DNA of 12,788 bases from JAMCXS01 sp964459065 (GTDB taxonomy: Bacteria; Acidobacteriota; Terriglobia; UBA7540), in contig CAYWMN010000099.1 in NCBI GenBank assembly GCA_964459065.1, positions 1 through 12,788 of the forward strand. Reading direction: 5' to 3'. Each line of letters begins with the position of its first letter. Position 1 is the stretch's first letter. A program made the position numbers and the translations under genes. Below, one piece after another: positions 7,501-12,788 of the stretch. Under the pieces are notes generated by a model. It saw only the letters and a list, made by a program, of their open reading frames with translations. It was not told the DNA's origin and searched no databases.

Positions 7501-7996
7501 GCTCGCTACCCTGCGGAAACCCACTGGGCGCTCCCTGGCGTCCGGCCCATTGGGCGCCGCCTGTACCGGGCTGCATCCCGCGGCGGGAGCCGAAGCGGCC
7601 AAACCCGCTCGGTTCCCCCGGCAGGGCAAGCGCCAGGGTCGCGTTCACGGCTGAAGGTTCGCCGCCCTTCACGTCCACGGGACCCAGAATGGAGGGCCGG
7701 AAGCCCACGATCATGACCACCATCCGATACTCGCCCGCCGGAATGTTCCTGAAGGCGTAATGGCCCGTTTCGTTGGTCCACGTTTCCTTGCGCACGCGGG
7801 TTTGAACGTTGAAAAGAACGACCCTCGCTCCCGGTACGGCCACGTTTCCGGGCCCCAGGACCTTTCCTGCGACTACGCCGCCCCGGGTGCTTGGGGCCGT
7901 GGCCGTCTGCGCCCGGGCGGGAAGTTGCATCAGGAAAAGCAGCACGAGCGCCGCGGCTGGAATTCCCGGCATGCGGAGGAGCTTGTTTTTCAACAT
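4514..7996 (-). CDS. Oar-like TonB-dependent receptor, plug domain not evident
   Basis: Outer-membrane beta-barrel protein of 1160 residues, in the size range of acidobacterial Oar/CarboxypepD_reg receptors. Residues 1-29 form a signal peptide (cleavage after PARA). Residues 41-126 are a carboxypeptidase regulatory-like beta-sandwich (AGKVLGPGNVAVPGARV, then GHYAFRNIPAGEYRM). Residues 127-300 are a Gly/Arg/Gln-rich low-complexity stretch where the plug would be expected; the usual plug motifs of the family are not seen. From 301 the barrel follows, with typical motifs NRIRGSLFDSYTNSAFDAR, LGGPLNIPKIYNGGNKT and VPTALEREGDFS. It ends in VRFRF, whose terminal aromatic suits insertion by the BAM machinery. 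No TonB box was identified. The start is chosen from the signal peptide; only a weak AAGG is upstream. The substrate is unknown. It is followed by the VWFA-related gene, and a sulfatase-maturase pair lies upstream on the same strand. Confidence 0.88.
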   Translation of the reverse strand: MLKNKLLRMPGIPAAALVLLFLMQLPARAQTATAPSTRGGVVAGKVLGPGNVAVPGARVVLFNVQTRVRKETWTNETGHYAFRNIPAGEYRMVVMIVGFRPSILGPVDVKGGEPSAVNATLALALPGEPSGFGRFGSRRGMQPGTGGAQWAGRQGAPSGFPQGSERGRSMAQGRNNPGGQFNPQAGMSQGAEADLSAILGEEGGNGASSGVRFSGESGVPGGTEQGGNVAGDLSGAAGASNSFLLAGNVVDATAPPMQRGRRGRFFRFGGGPGGPGGGAGMPFGGGGRGQFFFGGFHRPRVNRIRGSLFDSYTNSAFDARPYPLNTPSQPQAPFYRERLGLSLGGPLNIPKIYNGGNKTSFFVHFDLNRGTSPQNLLASVPTALEREGDFSATTIASGPGAGTMPIIYQPSASLGPRTAFAGNTIPTSMLNQASLGLLQYIPLPNLPGQVQNYHVQFSLPTSSQMIMGRVGHQISAKDNLAVMYFYNSSHTEGVTGFPNLTSTTTTRMQNVNLSETHNFGAKTVNNFSVNFNRARTYATNPFSFNQDIAGNLGIEGVSQNPMDWGLPSIGFTNFSSLGDATPSLTRNQTLRFSNSVLYNIGKHNFEFGGDVSKIQLNTLTNPDAEGSFSFTGYGTSNFTATGTPVAGTGYDFADFLLGLPLTTSERYGNPANYLRSARFDLFAQDDWRMTNHLSLNLGGRWEYAAPFTEKYGRLSDLQLGQGFSTVGVVTGENPGSLPASLLQGKFDNFAPRAGIAYRPWISHSLVVRAGYGMFYDQSVYQSLVNGLVNQAPFATTNTLTTSPSQLLTLQNGFPAVSPGTATNTYVVDPHFLTPYAQSWNVMLEQDLSQTYILSIAYIGTRGTHLNLLLVPNTGTASALPFEYDTSGASSFYNGLRISLRHFSRRNLSFFLNYTYSKAEDNAASVGGAASTRFFRMGGPGGLGGGSAIAAAASPLAPVQNPNDLNAEWALSGFNPTHSVRAFVRYQLPFGDRMRFLNNGGMLAHILSNWSVMDITSFTSGLPSTAFVAGNASNNVSGLAPFGGLRADATGVPVALPSSEQSTLQYFNTAAFAVPAAGEFGNAGRNTIPGPHSLNFDLSLDRRITISRERNLSADIRLTTSNTFNLVNYSGLSTIVNSSTFGRVTGVDSMRTMTLSVRFRF
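7166..7617 (-). repeat. Low-complexity Gly-rich coding segment in the receptor
   Basis: This is the DNA for receptor residues about 127-277. On the + strand it reads as runs of CCG/GCC/CCC-rich triplets, and it codes for short Gly/Pro/Arg/Gln patches such as GGGPGGPGGGAG. The borders are approximate. Such stretches vary in length between relatives because of slippage or recombination. This one separates the regulatory-like domain from the barrel. Confidence 0.6.
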
Positions 7997-8342
7997 TTCT
8001 TTAAACCTTTCTCAAAGACCCGGGCTTTCTCGTGATGGCTCGTTGTGTGTTGTGGTGGCCCCGCACATTAGAAGTTACCCTTCCGGACGCTCGAGCGCCG
8101 TGCCTCATACTCTCGCGACGAATCTCAGCCGGAAAAGGTTTCACTACCCGGCAAAATCAAGGCCGCTAGATTCATTCACGCCGAGATTTCAGCAGGCGTG
8201 ATGACGTCCACCCGTCAGATTGCTCCACAATGGGCGCGGCGTTTGCAAAATGTGTGTAAAGATCACGAGGCGGGCGAGGGGTGATGAGAAGCCGGAAACG
8301 GCTGGAGGTTCAAGGTTGCCCAGCCGCCCACAAGTGCGGGCT
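7997..8342. other. Intergenic region between maturase and receptor genes
   Basis: No gene is supported here. Reading on the minus strand, the segment must hold the end of the sulfatase-maturase transcript and the promoter of the receptor gene. Two hairpins lie near the maturase end (8326-8341 and 8290-8303). I could not find a convincing -35/-10 pair for the receptor on the minus strand; TTGATT (complement of 8155-8160) has no good -10 at the right distance. A different sigma factor or a weak promoter is possible. Confidence 0.5.
8290..8341 (-). terminator. Two hairpins just after the maturase stop
   Basis: The first, GCCCGC/GTGGGC in the minus sense (8326-8341, one G-U pair, loop ACTT), starts one base after the stop codon. 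The second, AGCCG/CGGCT (8290-8294 with 8299-8303), is perfect with a four-base loop. Neither is followed by a T run. They may protect the 3' end of the sulfatase-maturase mRNA or act with Rho. Confidence 0.35.
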
Positions 8343-9707
8343 TTAGGCGGTTCCGGCCGGAGAGCCGCAACACTTCTTGTATTTCTTTCCGCTGCCACAC
8401 GGACACGGATCGTTTCTTCCCGGCGGGGGGATTTCCGCGGGCTCTGCATCGCGGGCCCGCGTCCAGGCCATCACGTTGGCCGGCGGCCTTCCTTGCCGGA
8501 GTTCCCCGGCCATGAACTGCATGTAGGGATCGATATGTTTGAAGAAGATCTTATAGCCGGCGCACAAATAATTGAGGCCCTCTTCGCCGTCCGGAGTTCG
8601 GATAAAGCGGTGTTTGGGACATTCGCCGTTGCAGGCAAAGCGGACTTCGCATTCGCGGCAATAGCGCGGAAGCGTATCGAGTTTGTCCTGGCCGAACTTT
8701 CGCTGCTGCGCGGAATTCACCAGCGAAGCCAGGGGGTTTTCCATAATGTTGCCCAGTTTGTTTTCCGGGTAGACGAAATGGTCGCAGGAATACAGATCGC
8801 CGTTATGTTCCATGGCCATGGCGTTTCCGCAGGTTTCGCGGAAGACGCACAGGCTGGGTGGGTATCCCAGCCAGGCTTCCAGCGCGACGTCGAAGGCCTG
8901 GACGAAACAACGGCCGACATCGTTCCGGACCCATTCATCAAAAATGGCGCTCAGGAATTTTCCGTACTGCTTGGGCTCAACCGACCACTCGGTGACCTTG
9001 GCAGGGTTTTCAGCGGCCGGGCTGATGAGAACCAATCCGTCCTGGCCGGGCGTTTTCGCCATCCGTTCAACAATCGGAATAAACTGGATAAAACCGCTGC
9101 CGGCCTCCTTCAGAAAATGGTAGACGTCCAGGGGGTGGCGGGAATTGTGGCGCTGGACGACGGTGAGCGTGTTGAATTCCACTCCGTGCTTCTTCAAATA
9201 ACCGAGCCCGCGCATCACGCGCTTAAAGGTCGGCTGGCCCCCTTTGTCCACGCGATAATGGTCGTGGAGCTGTTCGGGTCCATCGACCGACAAGCCCACC
9301 AAAAACTTGTTTCTGGCAAGCAGTTCGCCCCACTTGTCATCCAGCAGAACGCCGTTCGTTTGGAAAGCGTTGTCGATCTGTTTCCCATTGGCGTATTTTT
9401 GCTGCAGGTCGACGATTTTCTGGAAATATTCAACCCCCAGCAGAGTGGGTTCGCCCCCCTGCCAGGCAAAGGCGATTTGCGGAACGTCCTGGGACTCAAT
9501 ATATTCCCGGATGTAGGTTTCCAGAACGTCGTCGGGCATTGCCCAATCGGATTTGGTGGGATAGAGGTTTTCTTTTTCGAGGTAAAAGCAGTAGCGGCAA
9601 TCCAGGTTGCAGATGGGGCCCACCGGCTTGGTCATGATGTGGAAGGCCGGCAAGGCGTCGTGAAGGACTTCCTGTTTTTCGTCGATGCTGTTGAGTGGCT
9701 CAGGCAT
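8343..9707 (-). CDS. Anaerobic sulfatase-maturating enzyme (radical SAM/SPASM) with C-terminal SEC-C motif
   Basis: Cytoplasmic radical SAM enzyme that oxidises the active-site Cys (or Ser) of a sulfatase to formylglycine without oxygen. The [4Fe-4S] motif CNLDCRYC (C33, C37, C40) and the SAM-binding GGEP (84-87) are present. The SPASM domain has all eight auxiliary-cluster cysteines: C287, C293, C308, C350, C353, C359, C363 and C382. D309 after C308 matches the proposed catalytic Asp of the Clostridium enzyme. After this core, about residue 400, comes a tail ending in NDPCPCGSGKKYKKCCG (433-448), a SEC-C zinc motif as in SecA, which the characterised enzymes lack. The gene lies 124 bases after a Cys-type sulfatase on the same strand, its likely substrate. 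The ribosome-binding site is weak (AAGG, distant); the start is chosen because the residues before FHIMTKPVGP belong to the family. Confidence 0.95.
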   Translation of the reverse strand: MPEPLNSIDEKQEVLHDALPAFHIMTKPVGPICNLDCRYCFYLEKENLYPTKSDWAMPDDVLETYIREYIESQDVPQIAFAWQGGEPTLLGVEYFQKIVDLQQKYANGKQIDNAFQTNGVLLDDKWGELLARNKFLVGLSVDGPEQLHDHYRVDKGGQPTFKRVMRGLGYLKKHGVEFNTLTVVQRHNSRHPLDVYHFLKEAGSGFIQFIPIVERMAKTPGQDGLVLISPAAENPAKVTEWSVEPKQYGKFLSAIFDEWVRNDVGRCFVQAFDVALEAWLGYPPSLCVFRETCGNAMAMEHNGDLYSCDHFVYPENKLGNIMENPLASLVNSAQQRKFGQDKLDTLPRYCRECEVRFACNGECPKHRFIRTPDGEEGLNYLCAGYKIFFKHIDPYMQFMAGELRQGRPPANVMAWTRARDAEPAEIPPPGRNDPCPCGSGKKYKKCCGSPAGTA

Positions 9708-9737
9708 GGCGGAAGCTGGACCTTCGGTTTATTGGGT

Positions 9738-9811
9738 GCAGCAGCCTCTTGCTGCGCAATATTTTCCGCGGGACTTTACGCTTGGTATGCCGCCCCAAAG
9801 CCGCGGCGTAA
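9738..9811. other. Hairpins in the sulfatase-maturase gap
   Basis: Within the 124-base gap, GCAGCA/TGCTGC (9738-9743 with 9750-9755, loop 6) and TTACGC/GCGTAA (9776-9781 with 9806-9811) can form stems. No promoter or T run was seen, so read-through from sulfatase to maturase is likely, with the stems perhaps acting in mRNA processing. Confidence 0.3.
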
Positions 9812-9831
9812 GGGTTTGTGCTGGCGCCGCA

Positions 9832-11289
9832 CTAAATCTCGCCGTTTTCGCGCCCCAGTTCCATCATTCGCTGCATCAAGCGCCCGGTGAGCTCCTTGTA
9901 TTTCGGGTCCCCATAAAGATTATGCAGTTCTTTGGGGTCTTCCTGCAAATCGTAGAGCTCATATTGTTTCGGTTCGAATTCCCAGTACTCGATCAGCTTA
10001 TAGCGCTCGGTCCGCACTCCCCGGTTTTTCGGCACCATGTTCGCTCCGGGATACTCATAGAACGCGTAGAACCAATCCTTCCGCCAGGAAGCGGGTGTGC
10101 CGCCTTCGAGCATCGGTACAAAACTGCGCCCCTGCATGGACTCTGGCACCTCGACTCCCGCCAACTCCAGCATGGTGGGAGCGACGTCGAGATTCAGAAC
10201 CATGGCGTTATTCAGCGAGCCCGCCCTAATCTTTTTAGGATAACGCACCAGGAGCGGAATGCGGATGGAAGGTTCATGCATCAGACGCTTGTCCATAAAG
10301 TGCCACTCGCCCAGAAAGTATCCATGGTCTGAAGTGAACATCACAACCGTGTTGTCCAGCTTGCCCGTTTGTTCGAGAACTTTCAGGATGCGGCCCACAT
10401 TCTGGTCAAGACCTACGGTGGCGGCATAATGCTGTTTGACGAGGGCTTCCAGGGTGGCGACGCCGGTGGAGTCTTTTCCGATGTGGTTGTCGCAATCGGC
10501 GAAGGCGCGCGGCTTGCCGGGATAGCCTTTGAGGTCTTCGTCAAAAGTTTCCGGGACGGGAACTTTGGTGCCGTCGTCGTACAGCCGAGCCAGGTTCCGG
10601 GGCGGAATAAACGGCTCATGGGGCGCTTTCAGCCACAGGTAGAGGCAGAATGGCCTTTCCCGCCTTCCCTCCAGCCAGCCTGCGGCGGCCATCGTAATCA
10701 CGTCGTCCGAGTAGCCTTCAACCACCTTGTCATGCCCGATATGTCCGTCCACGCCTTCGGCGATCGGCGCGTTGACAAACGGCTTCTGGCCCAGATAGCC
10801 GTAGTAGTAGTCCCAGTAGTAGTTGCGCAGCCCGCCGGCCACGTGGGATTTGCCGCAAAAGGCCACCTCATAGCCTGCCTTGCGCAGGTGGTCTGAAACA
10901 AGAGGGATTCCCGTTCCAATGTGCCGGCTCTTGTTGTCGATCACGCCGTTCCGGCGCGAATAAAGACCTGTCAGCAGAGTCGCCCGGCTGGGGGCGCACA
11001 GGGCGTTGATGACGAAGGTATTTTGAAAGCGCAGCCCTTCGTTCGCGATGCGGTCGATATTCGGAGTGCGGATAATGGGATTGCCTGCCACACTCATTTC
11101 ACCGGGCCGGACGCCGTCGCCCATGATGATGACGAAATTCGGCCTGCCGGTTGCCGGCTCCCGAGCCTCCGCGCCCGCCACCGAGGCGGAGGTTGCGAAA
11201 GCGCCACCCAGGGTTCCCGCCCCAATCTTGAGCATGTCCCGGCGGGAAATGCCGCCAGGGTTTTCAGGCTGCTTCTTTGCTGTGCTCAT
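9832..11289 (-). CDS. Tat-exported Cys-type sulfatase (arylsulfatase family S1)
   Basis: Hydrolyses sulfate esters, probably on a glycan, in the periplasm or outside the cell. 485 residues. A twin-arginine signal, SRRDMLKIGAGTLGGAFA (15-32), routes the folded enzyme through Tat. The formylglycine motif is CAPSR (98-102) within CAPSRATLLTG, so it needs conversion by a maturase, supplied by the next gene. Other conserved sites: D58 in IMGDG, with G where many relatives have a first Asp of a DD pair; K147 and H149 in GKSH; H224 in APHEPF; D321-H322 in FTSDHG; K334 in MDKRLMHEPSIRIP. The C-terminal part (GVRTERYKLI, YDLQEDPKELHNL) resembles N-acetylglucosamine-6-sulfatase-like S1 enzymes, but the substrate is inference. 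GAGGTG (complement of 11295-11300) lies five bases before the ATG and fixes the start. A divergent promoter is upstream. Confidence 0.95.
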   Translation of the reverse strand: MSTAKKQPENPGGISRRDMLKIGAGTLGGAFATSASVAGAEAREPATGRPNFVIIMGDGVRPGEMSVAGNPIIRTPNIDRIANEGLRFQNTFVINALCAPSRATLLTGLYSRRNGVIDNKSRHIGTGIPLVSDHLRKAGYEVAFCGKSHVAGGLRNYYWDYYYGYLGQKPFVNAPIAEGVDGHIGHDKVVEGYSDDVITMAAAGWLEGRRERPFCLYLWLKAPHEPFIPPRNLARLYDDGTKVPVPETFDEDLKGYPGKPRAFADCDNHIGKDSTGVATLEALVKQHYAATVGLDQNVGRILKVLEQTGKLDNTVVMFTSDHGYFLGEWHFMDKRLMHEPSIRIPLLVRYPKKIRAGSLNNAMVLNLDVAPTMLELAGVEVPESMQGRSFVPMLEGGTPASWRKDWFYAFYEYPGANMVPKNRGVRTERYKLIEYWEFEPKQYELYDLQEDPKELHNLYGDPKYKELTGRLMQRMMELGRENGEI

Positions 11290-11379
11290 TGCGCCACCTC
11301 ACCTCGGATTGGGGGAAATCCCGTTTCAGCTGAACCCTGGAAACAAGCGTGCCGAATGGCCGTTCCAGACCAAGCCGCC

Positions 11380-11408
11380 ACCATAGCACTGCGGTCTTCA
11401 AAAGACAA
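11380..11408 (-). promoter_or_regulatory. Extended -10 promoter for the sulfatase-maturase operon
   Basis: On the minus strand: -35 TTGTCT (11403-11408), exactly 17 bases of spacer, then TATGGT (11380-11385) preceded by TGC, the extended -10 element. Each hexamer matches 4 of 6 consensus bases. It would give a leader of about 85 bases before the sulfatase ATG at 11289. Confidence 0.5.
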
Positions 11409-11417
11409 TTGTGCTTG

Positions 11418-11440
11418 TGCCCGGGCGCCAGGGCCCGGCA
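11418..11440. promoter_or_regulatory. GC-rich dyad between the two divergent promoters; candidate operator
   Basis: TGCCCGGGC (11418-11426) and GCCCGGCA (11433-11440) form an 8-bp dyad with one extra C in the left arm and a 6-base centre. It lies between the two facing -35 boxes, nine bases from one and four from the other, where a single regulator could control both directions. No regulator gene is in the window. Confidence 0.35.
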
Positions 11441-11444
11441 AATA

Positions 11445-11473
11445 TTGACTGAACTGGATGCGCGTGCTATTTT
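11445..11473 (+). promoter_or_regulatory. Extended -10 promoter for the GT2-GtrA gene
   Basis: TTGACT (11445-11450, 5 of 6 consensus bases), 17 bases of spacer, then TATTTT (11468-11473) preceded by TGC, an extended -10. Transcription would begin near 11480. This rules out the in-frame ATG at 11458, which lies inside the promoter, and favours the ATG at 11506 or 11518. Confidence 0.6.
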
Positions 11474-11505
11474 CGGGGTCGCTCAGGGGTACAGCCTCAA
11501 AGCGC

Positions 11506-12633
11506 ATGGACCATCCTATGATTTCAATCGTCATCCCCACGTATAAGGAAGCGGATTCCATCGGAGAGTTGATCGAGCGCGCCGGGGCGAGCCTGGCAAG
11601 CTCCGGCGAGGAATATGAGCTGATTGTGGTTGATGACAACAGCGGCGATGGTACCGCTGAGATCGCCGAGGAACTTGGCCGCACGTTGCCCGTGCGGGTT
11701 CTGCGCCGTCCGGGCCGCCAGGGACTTGCAACCGCCGTCGTCGACGGTTGGGGAATCGCGCGCGGCGACCTGCTGGCTGTGATTGACGCGGACCTTCAGC
11801 ATCCGCCTGAAATTTTGACTTCTCTTGCCAGGGCGCTCCGCGAATCGAACGCCGATCTGGCCGTTGCCAGCCGCTATATCACGGGCGGCGGCACTTCCGA
11901 CTGGGAACTGAGCCGCCGGTTTATTTCCTGGGGAGCGACGCATCTGGCGGCCACCGTTCTTCCTCTGAAGCTCTCGGCGGTGAGCGATCCCATGTCGGGC
12001 ATGTTTATGGTGCGGGCCGCCGCGATCGAGGGCGCCAAACTTTCACCGCTCGGATACAAGATCCTGCTGGAGGTTCTGGCCAAGGGGCGCATTGAAAACG
12101 TCGTGGAAGTTCCCTACCAGTTTGAGGAACGGACGCGGGGAAGTTCCAAGCTCGGCCTTCGCCAATACGGCGAGTACCTGGCGCACCTGATGCAACTGTC
12201 AGGGTCCACCGGCCAGTTCGGCGCCTGGGTTGAATACAGCCTCGTGGGGCTCACGGGTGCGGTGGTTGATCTGGGACTGATCCATTGGGGCGCGGAGCGT
12301 GCCGGCTGGGCGCCAGCCTGGATGGTGCCCGTTGCGGTCCAGATCGCGCTCGTTTGGAATTTTTTGTGGAACCAGTTGGTGACGTTCCGACGCCGCATGC
12401 CGGCGAACCTTGCCCAGGGCAAAGCCGTTTCACGGTTTCTCGTTTATGAGCGGATCTGCCTGCCCGGAGCGATCATCAACATCGGCCTGACGCTTCTGCT
12501 GGCCCATGGCGGCCTGAGAATTGTGGCAGCGGCGGCCTGCGGTGTTGTGGCGGATGGCGTCTTTAATCTGCTCTTTAAGGTGCCTGCCATCTGGAGAATT
12601 TGGGGTCTGCACCGTTCCCGTTCCCGTGCCTAG
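11506..12633 (+). CDS. Polyprenyl/dolichyl-phosphate glycosyltransferase (GT2) fused to a GtrA membrane domain
   Basis: Likely transfers a sugar from a nucleotide donor (mannose or glucose type) to a lipid phosphate such as undecaprenyl phosphate at the inner face of the plasma membrane, for later glycan or protein glycosylation. 375 residues from the chosen start. The GT2 domain covers about 5-230: ISIVIPTYKE, VVDDNSGDGT (D43, D44), metal-binding DADLQHPP (D94, D96, Q98), DPMSGMF (161-167) and RGSSKL (211-216), all as in dolichyl-phosphate mannose synthases. Residues about 240-360 hold four hydrophobic segments of GtrA type. The same order occurs in the archaeal Pyrococcus furiosus enzyme. 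No clear ribosome-binding site precedes either ATG (11506 or 11518, four codons apart); an upstream in-frame ATG at 11458 falls inside the predicted promoter. The gene is divergent from the sulfatase, and no functional link is shown. Confidence 0.9.
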   Translation: MDHPMISIVIPTYKEADSIGELIERAGASLASSGEEYELIVVDDNSGDGTAEIAEELGRTLPVRVLRRPGRQGLATAVVDGWGIARGDLLAVIDADLQHPPEILTSLARALRESNADLAVASRYITGGGTSDWELSRRFISWGATHLAATVLPLKLSAVSDPMSGMFMVRAAAIEGAKLSPLGYKILLEVLAKGRIENVVEVPYQFEERTRGSSKLGLRQYGEYLAHLMQLSGSTGQFGAWVEYSLVGLTGAVVDLGLIHWGAERAGWAPAWMVPVAVQIALVWNFLWNQLVTFRRRMPANLAQGKAVSRFLVYERICLPGAIINIGLTLLLAHGGLRIVAAAACGVVADGVFNLLFKVPAIWRIWGLHRSRSRA

Positions 12634-12670
12634 CGGGCGATCGCAAACTCCTGTTCCTGCCTTACAGTTT

Positions 12671-12692
12671 CCGCCTCCCGGCGTTGAGGCGG
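12671..12692 (+). terminator. Hairpin after the GT2-GtrA gene
   Basis: CCGCCTC (12671-12677) pairs perfectly with GAGGCGG (12686-12692) across an 8-base loop, 37 bases after the stop codon. No T run follows, so it is only a possible terminator. The remaining bases to 12788 show no supported gene; an ATG at 12769 is too close to the edge to judge. Confidence 0.35.
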
Positions 12693-12788
12693 CCCATGAT
12701 CCGCATTGTCCTGAGGGTTGCGCCTAAACAGCATTCTTCCGGCAGCCGATAGGTTCATTAGCATTCCTATGTTGAACCTTGGCGCATC

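Noticed and set aside
8220..9890. 556-codon open frame on the plus strand
   Set aside because: It lies antisense to the maturase gene, whose motifs are complete. The antisense protein shows no family motifs, so it is a by-product of GC-rich codon use.
9685..10332. 215-codon open frame on the plus strand
   Set aside because: Antisense to the end of the sulfatase gene, no recognisable domain, no ribosome-binding site of note.
2186..11289. A classical polysaccharide utilisation locus
   Set aside because: There is no SusD-like protein, no glycoside hydrolase or lyase and no hybrid regulator. The link of receptor to sulfatase rests on strand and neighbourhood only.
11458..11505. Upstream in-frame ATG (11458) as the start of the GT2-GtrA gene
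   Set aside because: It lies between the -35 and -10 boxes of the predicted promoter, has no ribosome-binding site, and would add 16 residues before the usual GT2 N-terminus.

Overview
The window looks like chromosomal DNA of an acidobacterium (phylum Acidobacteriota). The main evidence is a secreted protein of the acidobacterial VWFA-related family and an Oar-like TonB-dependent receptor with an N-terminal carboxypeptidase-regulatory domain and a glycine-rich linker. GC-rich codon use, a Tat-exported sulfatase and a GT2-GtrA fusion fit the same picture. This assignment is inferred from gene families, not from a marker gene.

Layout. Bases 1-590 are visibly poorer in G+C than the rest and hold no gene I recognise. 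They end at the 3' half of a tRNA gene (591-640; anticodon loop of tRNA-Phe type, GAA) whose 5' half is missing. It is surrounded by GTTCC/GGAAC repeats and looks like the far attachment site of an integrated element lying to the left. At 740-1271 is a decayed ABC-transporter ATPase with an internal stop and a frameshift. A nested hairpin block follows (1295-1366), then a well-preserved bacterioferritin gene (1512-1988, +) with its own -10 box.

From 2186 to 11289 four large genes lie on the minus strand. In transcription order they are a Tat-exported Cys-type sulfatase, an anaerobic sulfatase-maturating radical SAM enzyme with a C-terminal SEC-C zinc motif, an outer-membrane receptor without a recognisable plug, and a secreted VWFA-related protein. 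The maturase would convert the active-site Cys of the sulfatase to formylglycine before export. The receptor and VWFA-related protein form a second pair, separated from the first by about 350 bp. Together the four could act on sulfated glycans at the cell surface, but only the sulfatase-maturase link is firm.

Divergent from the sulfatase, with its own extended -10 promoter, is a polyprenyl/dolichyl-phosphate glycosyltransferase fused to a GtrA membrane domain (11506-12633, +). The last 155 bases hold one hairpin and no gene. I see no CRISPR array, complete RNA gene, insertion sequence or obviously new multi-gene system. The most interesting parts are the tRNA-fragment junction, the plug-less receptor with its partner, and the two-promoter region between the sulfatase and the glycosyltransferase.
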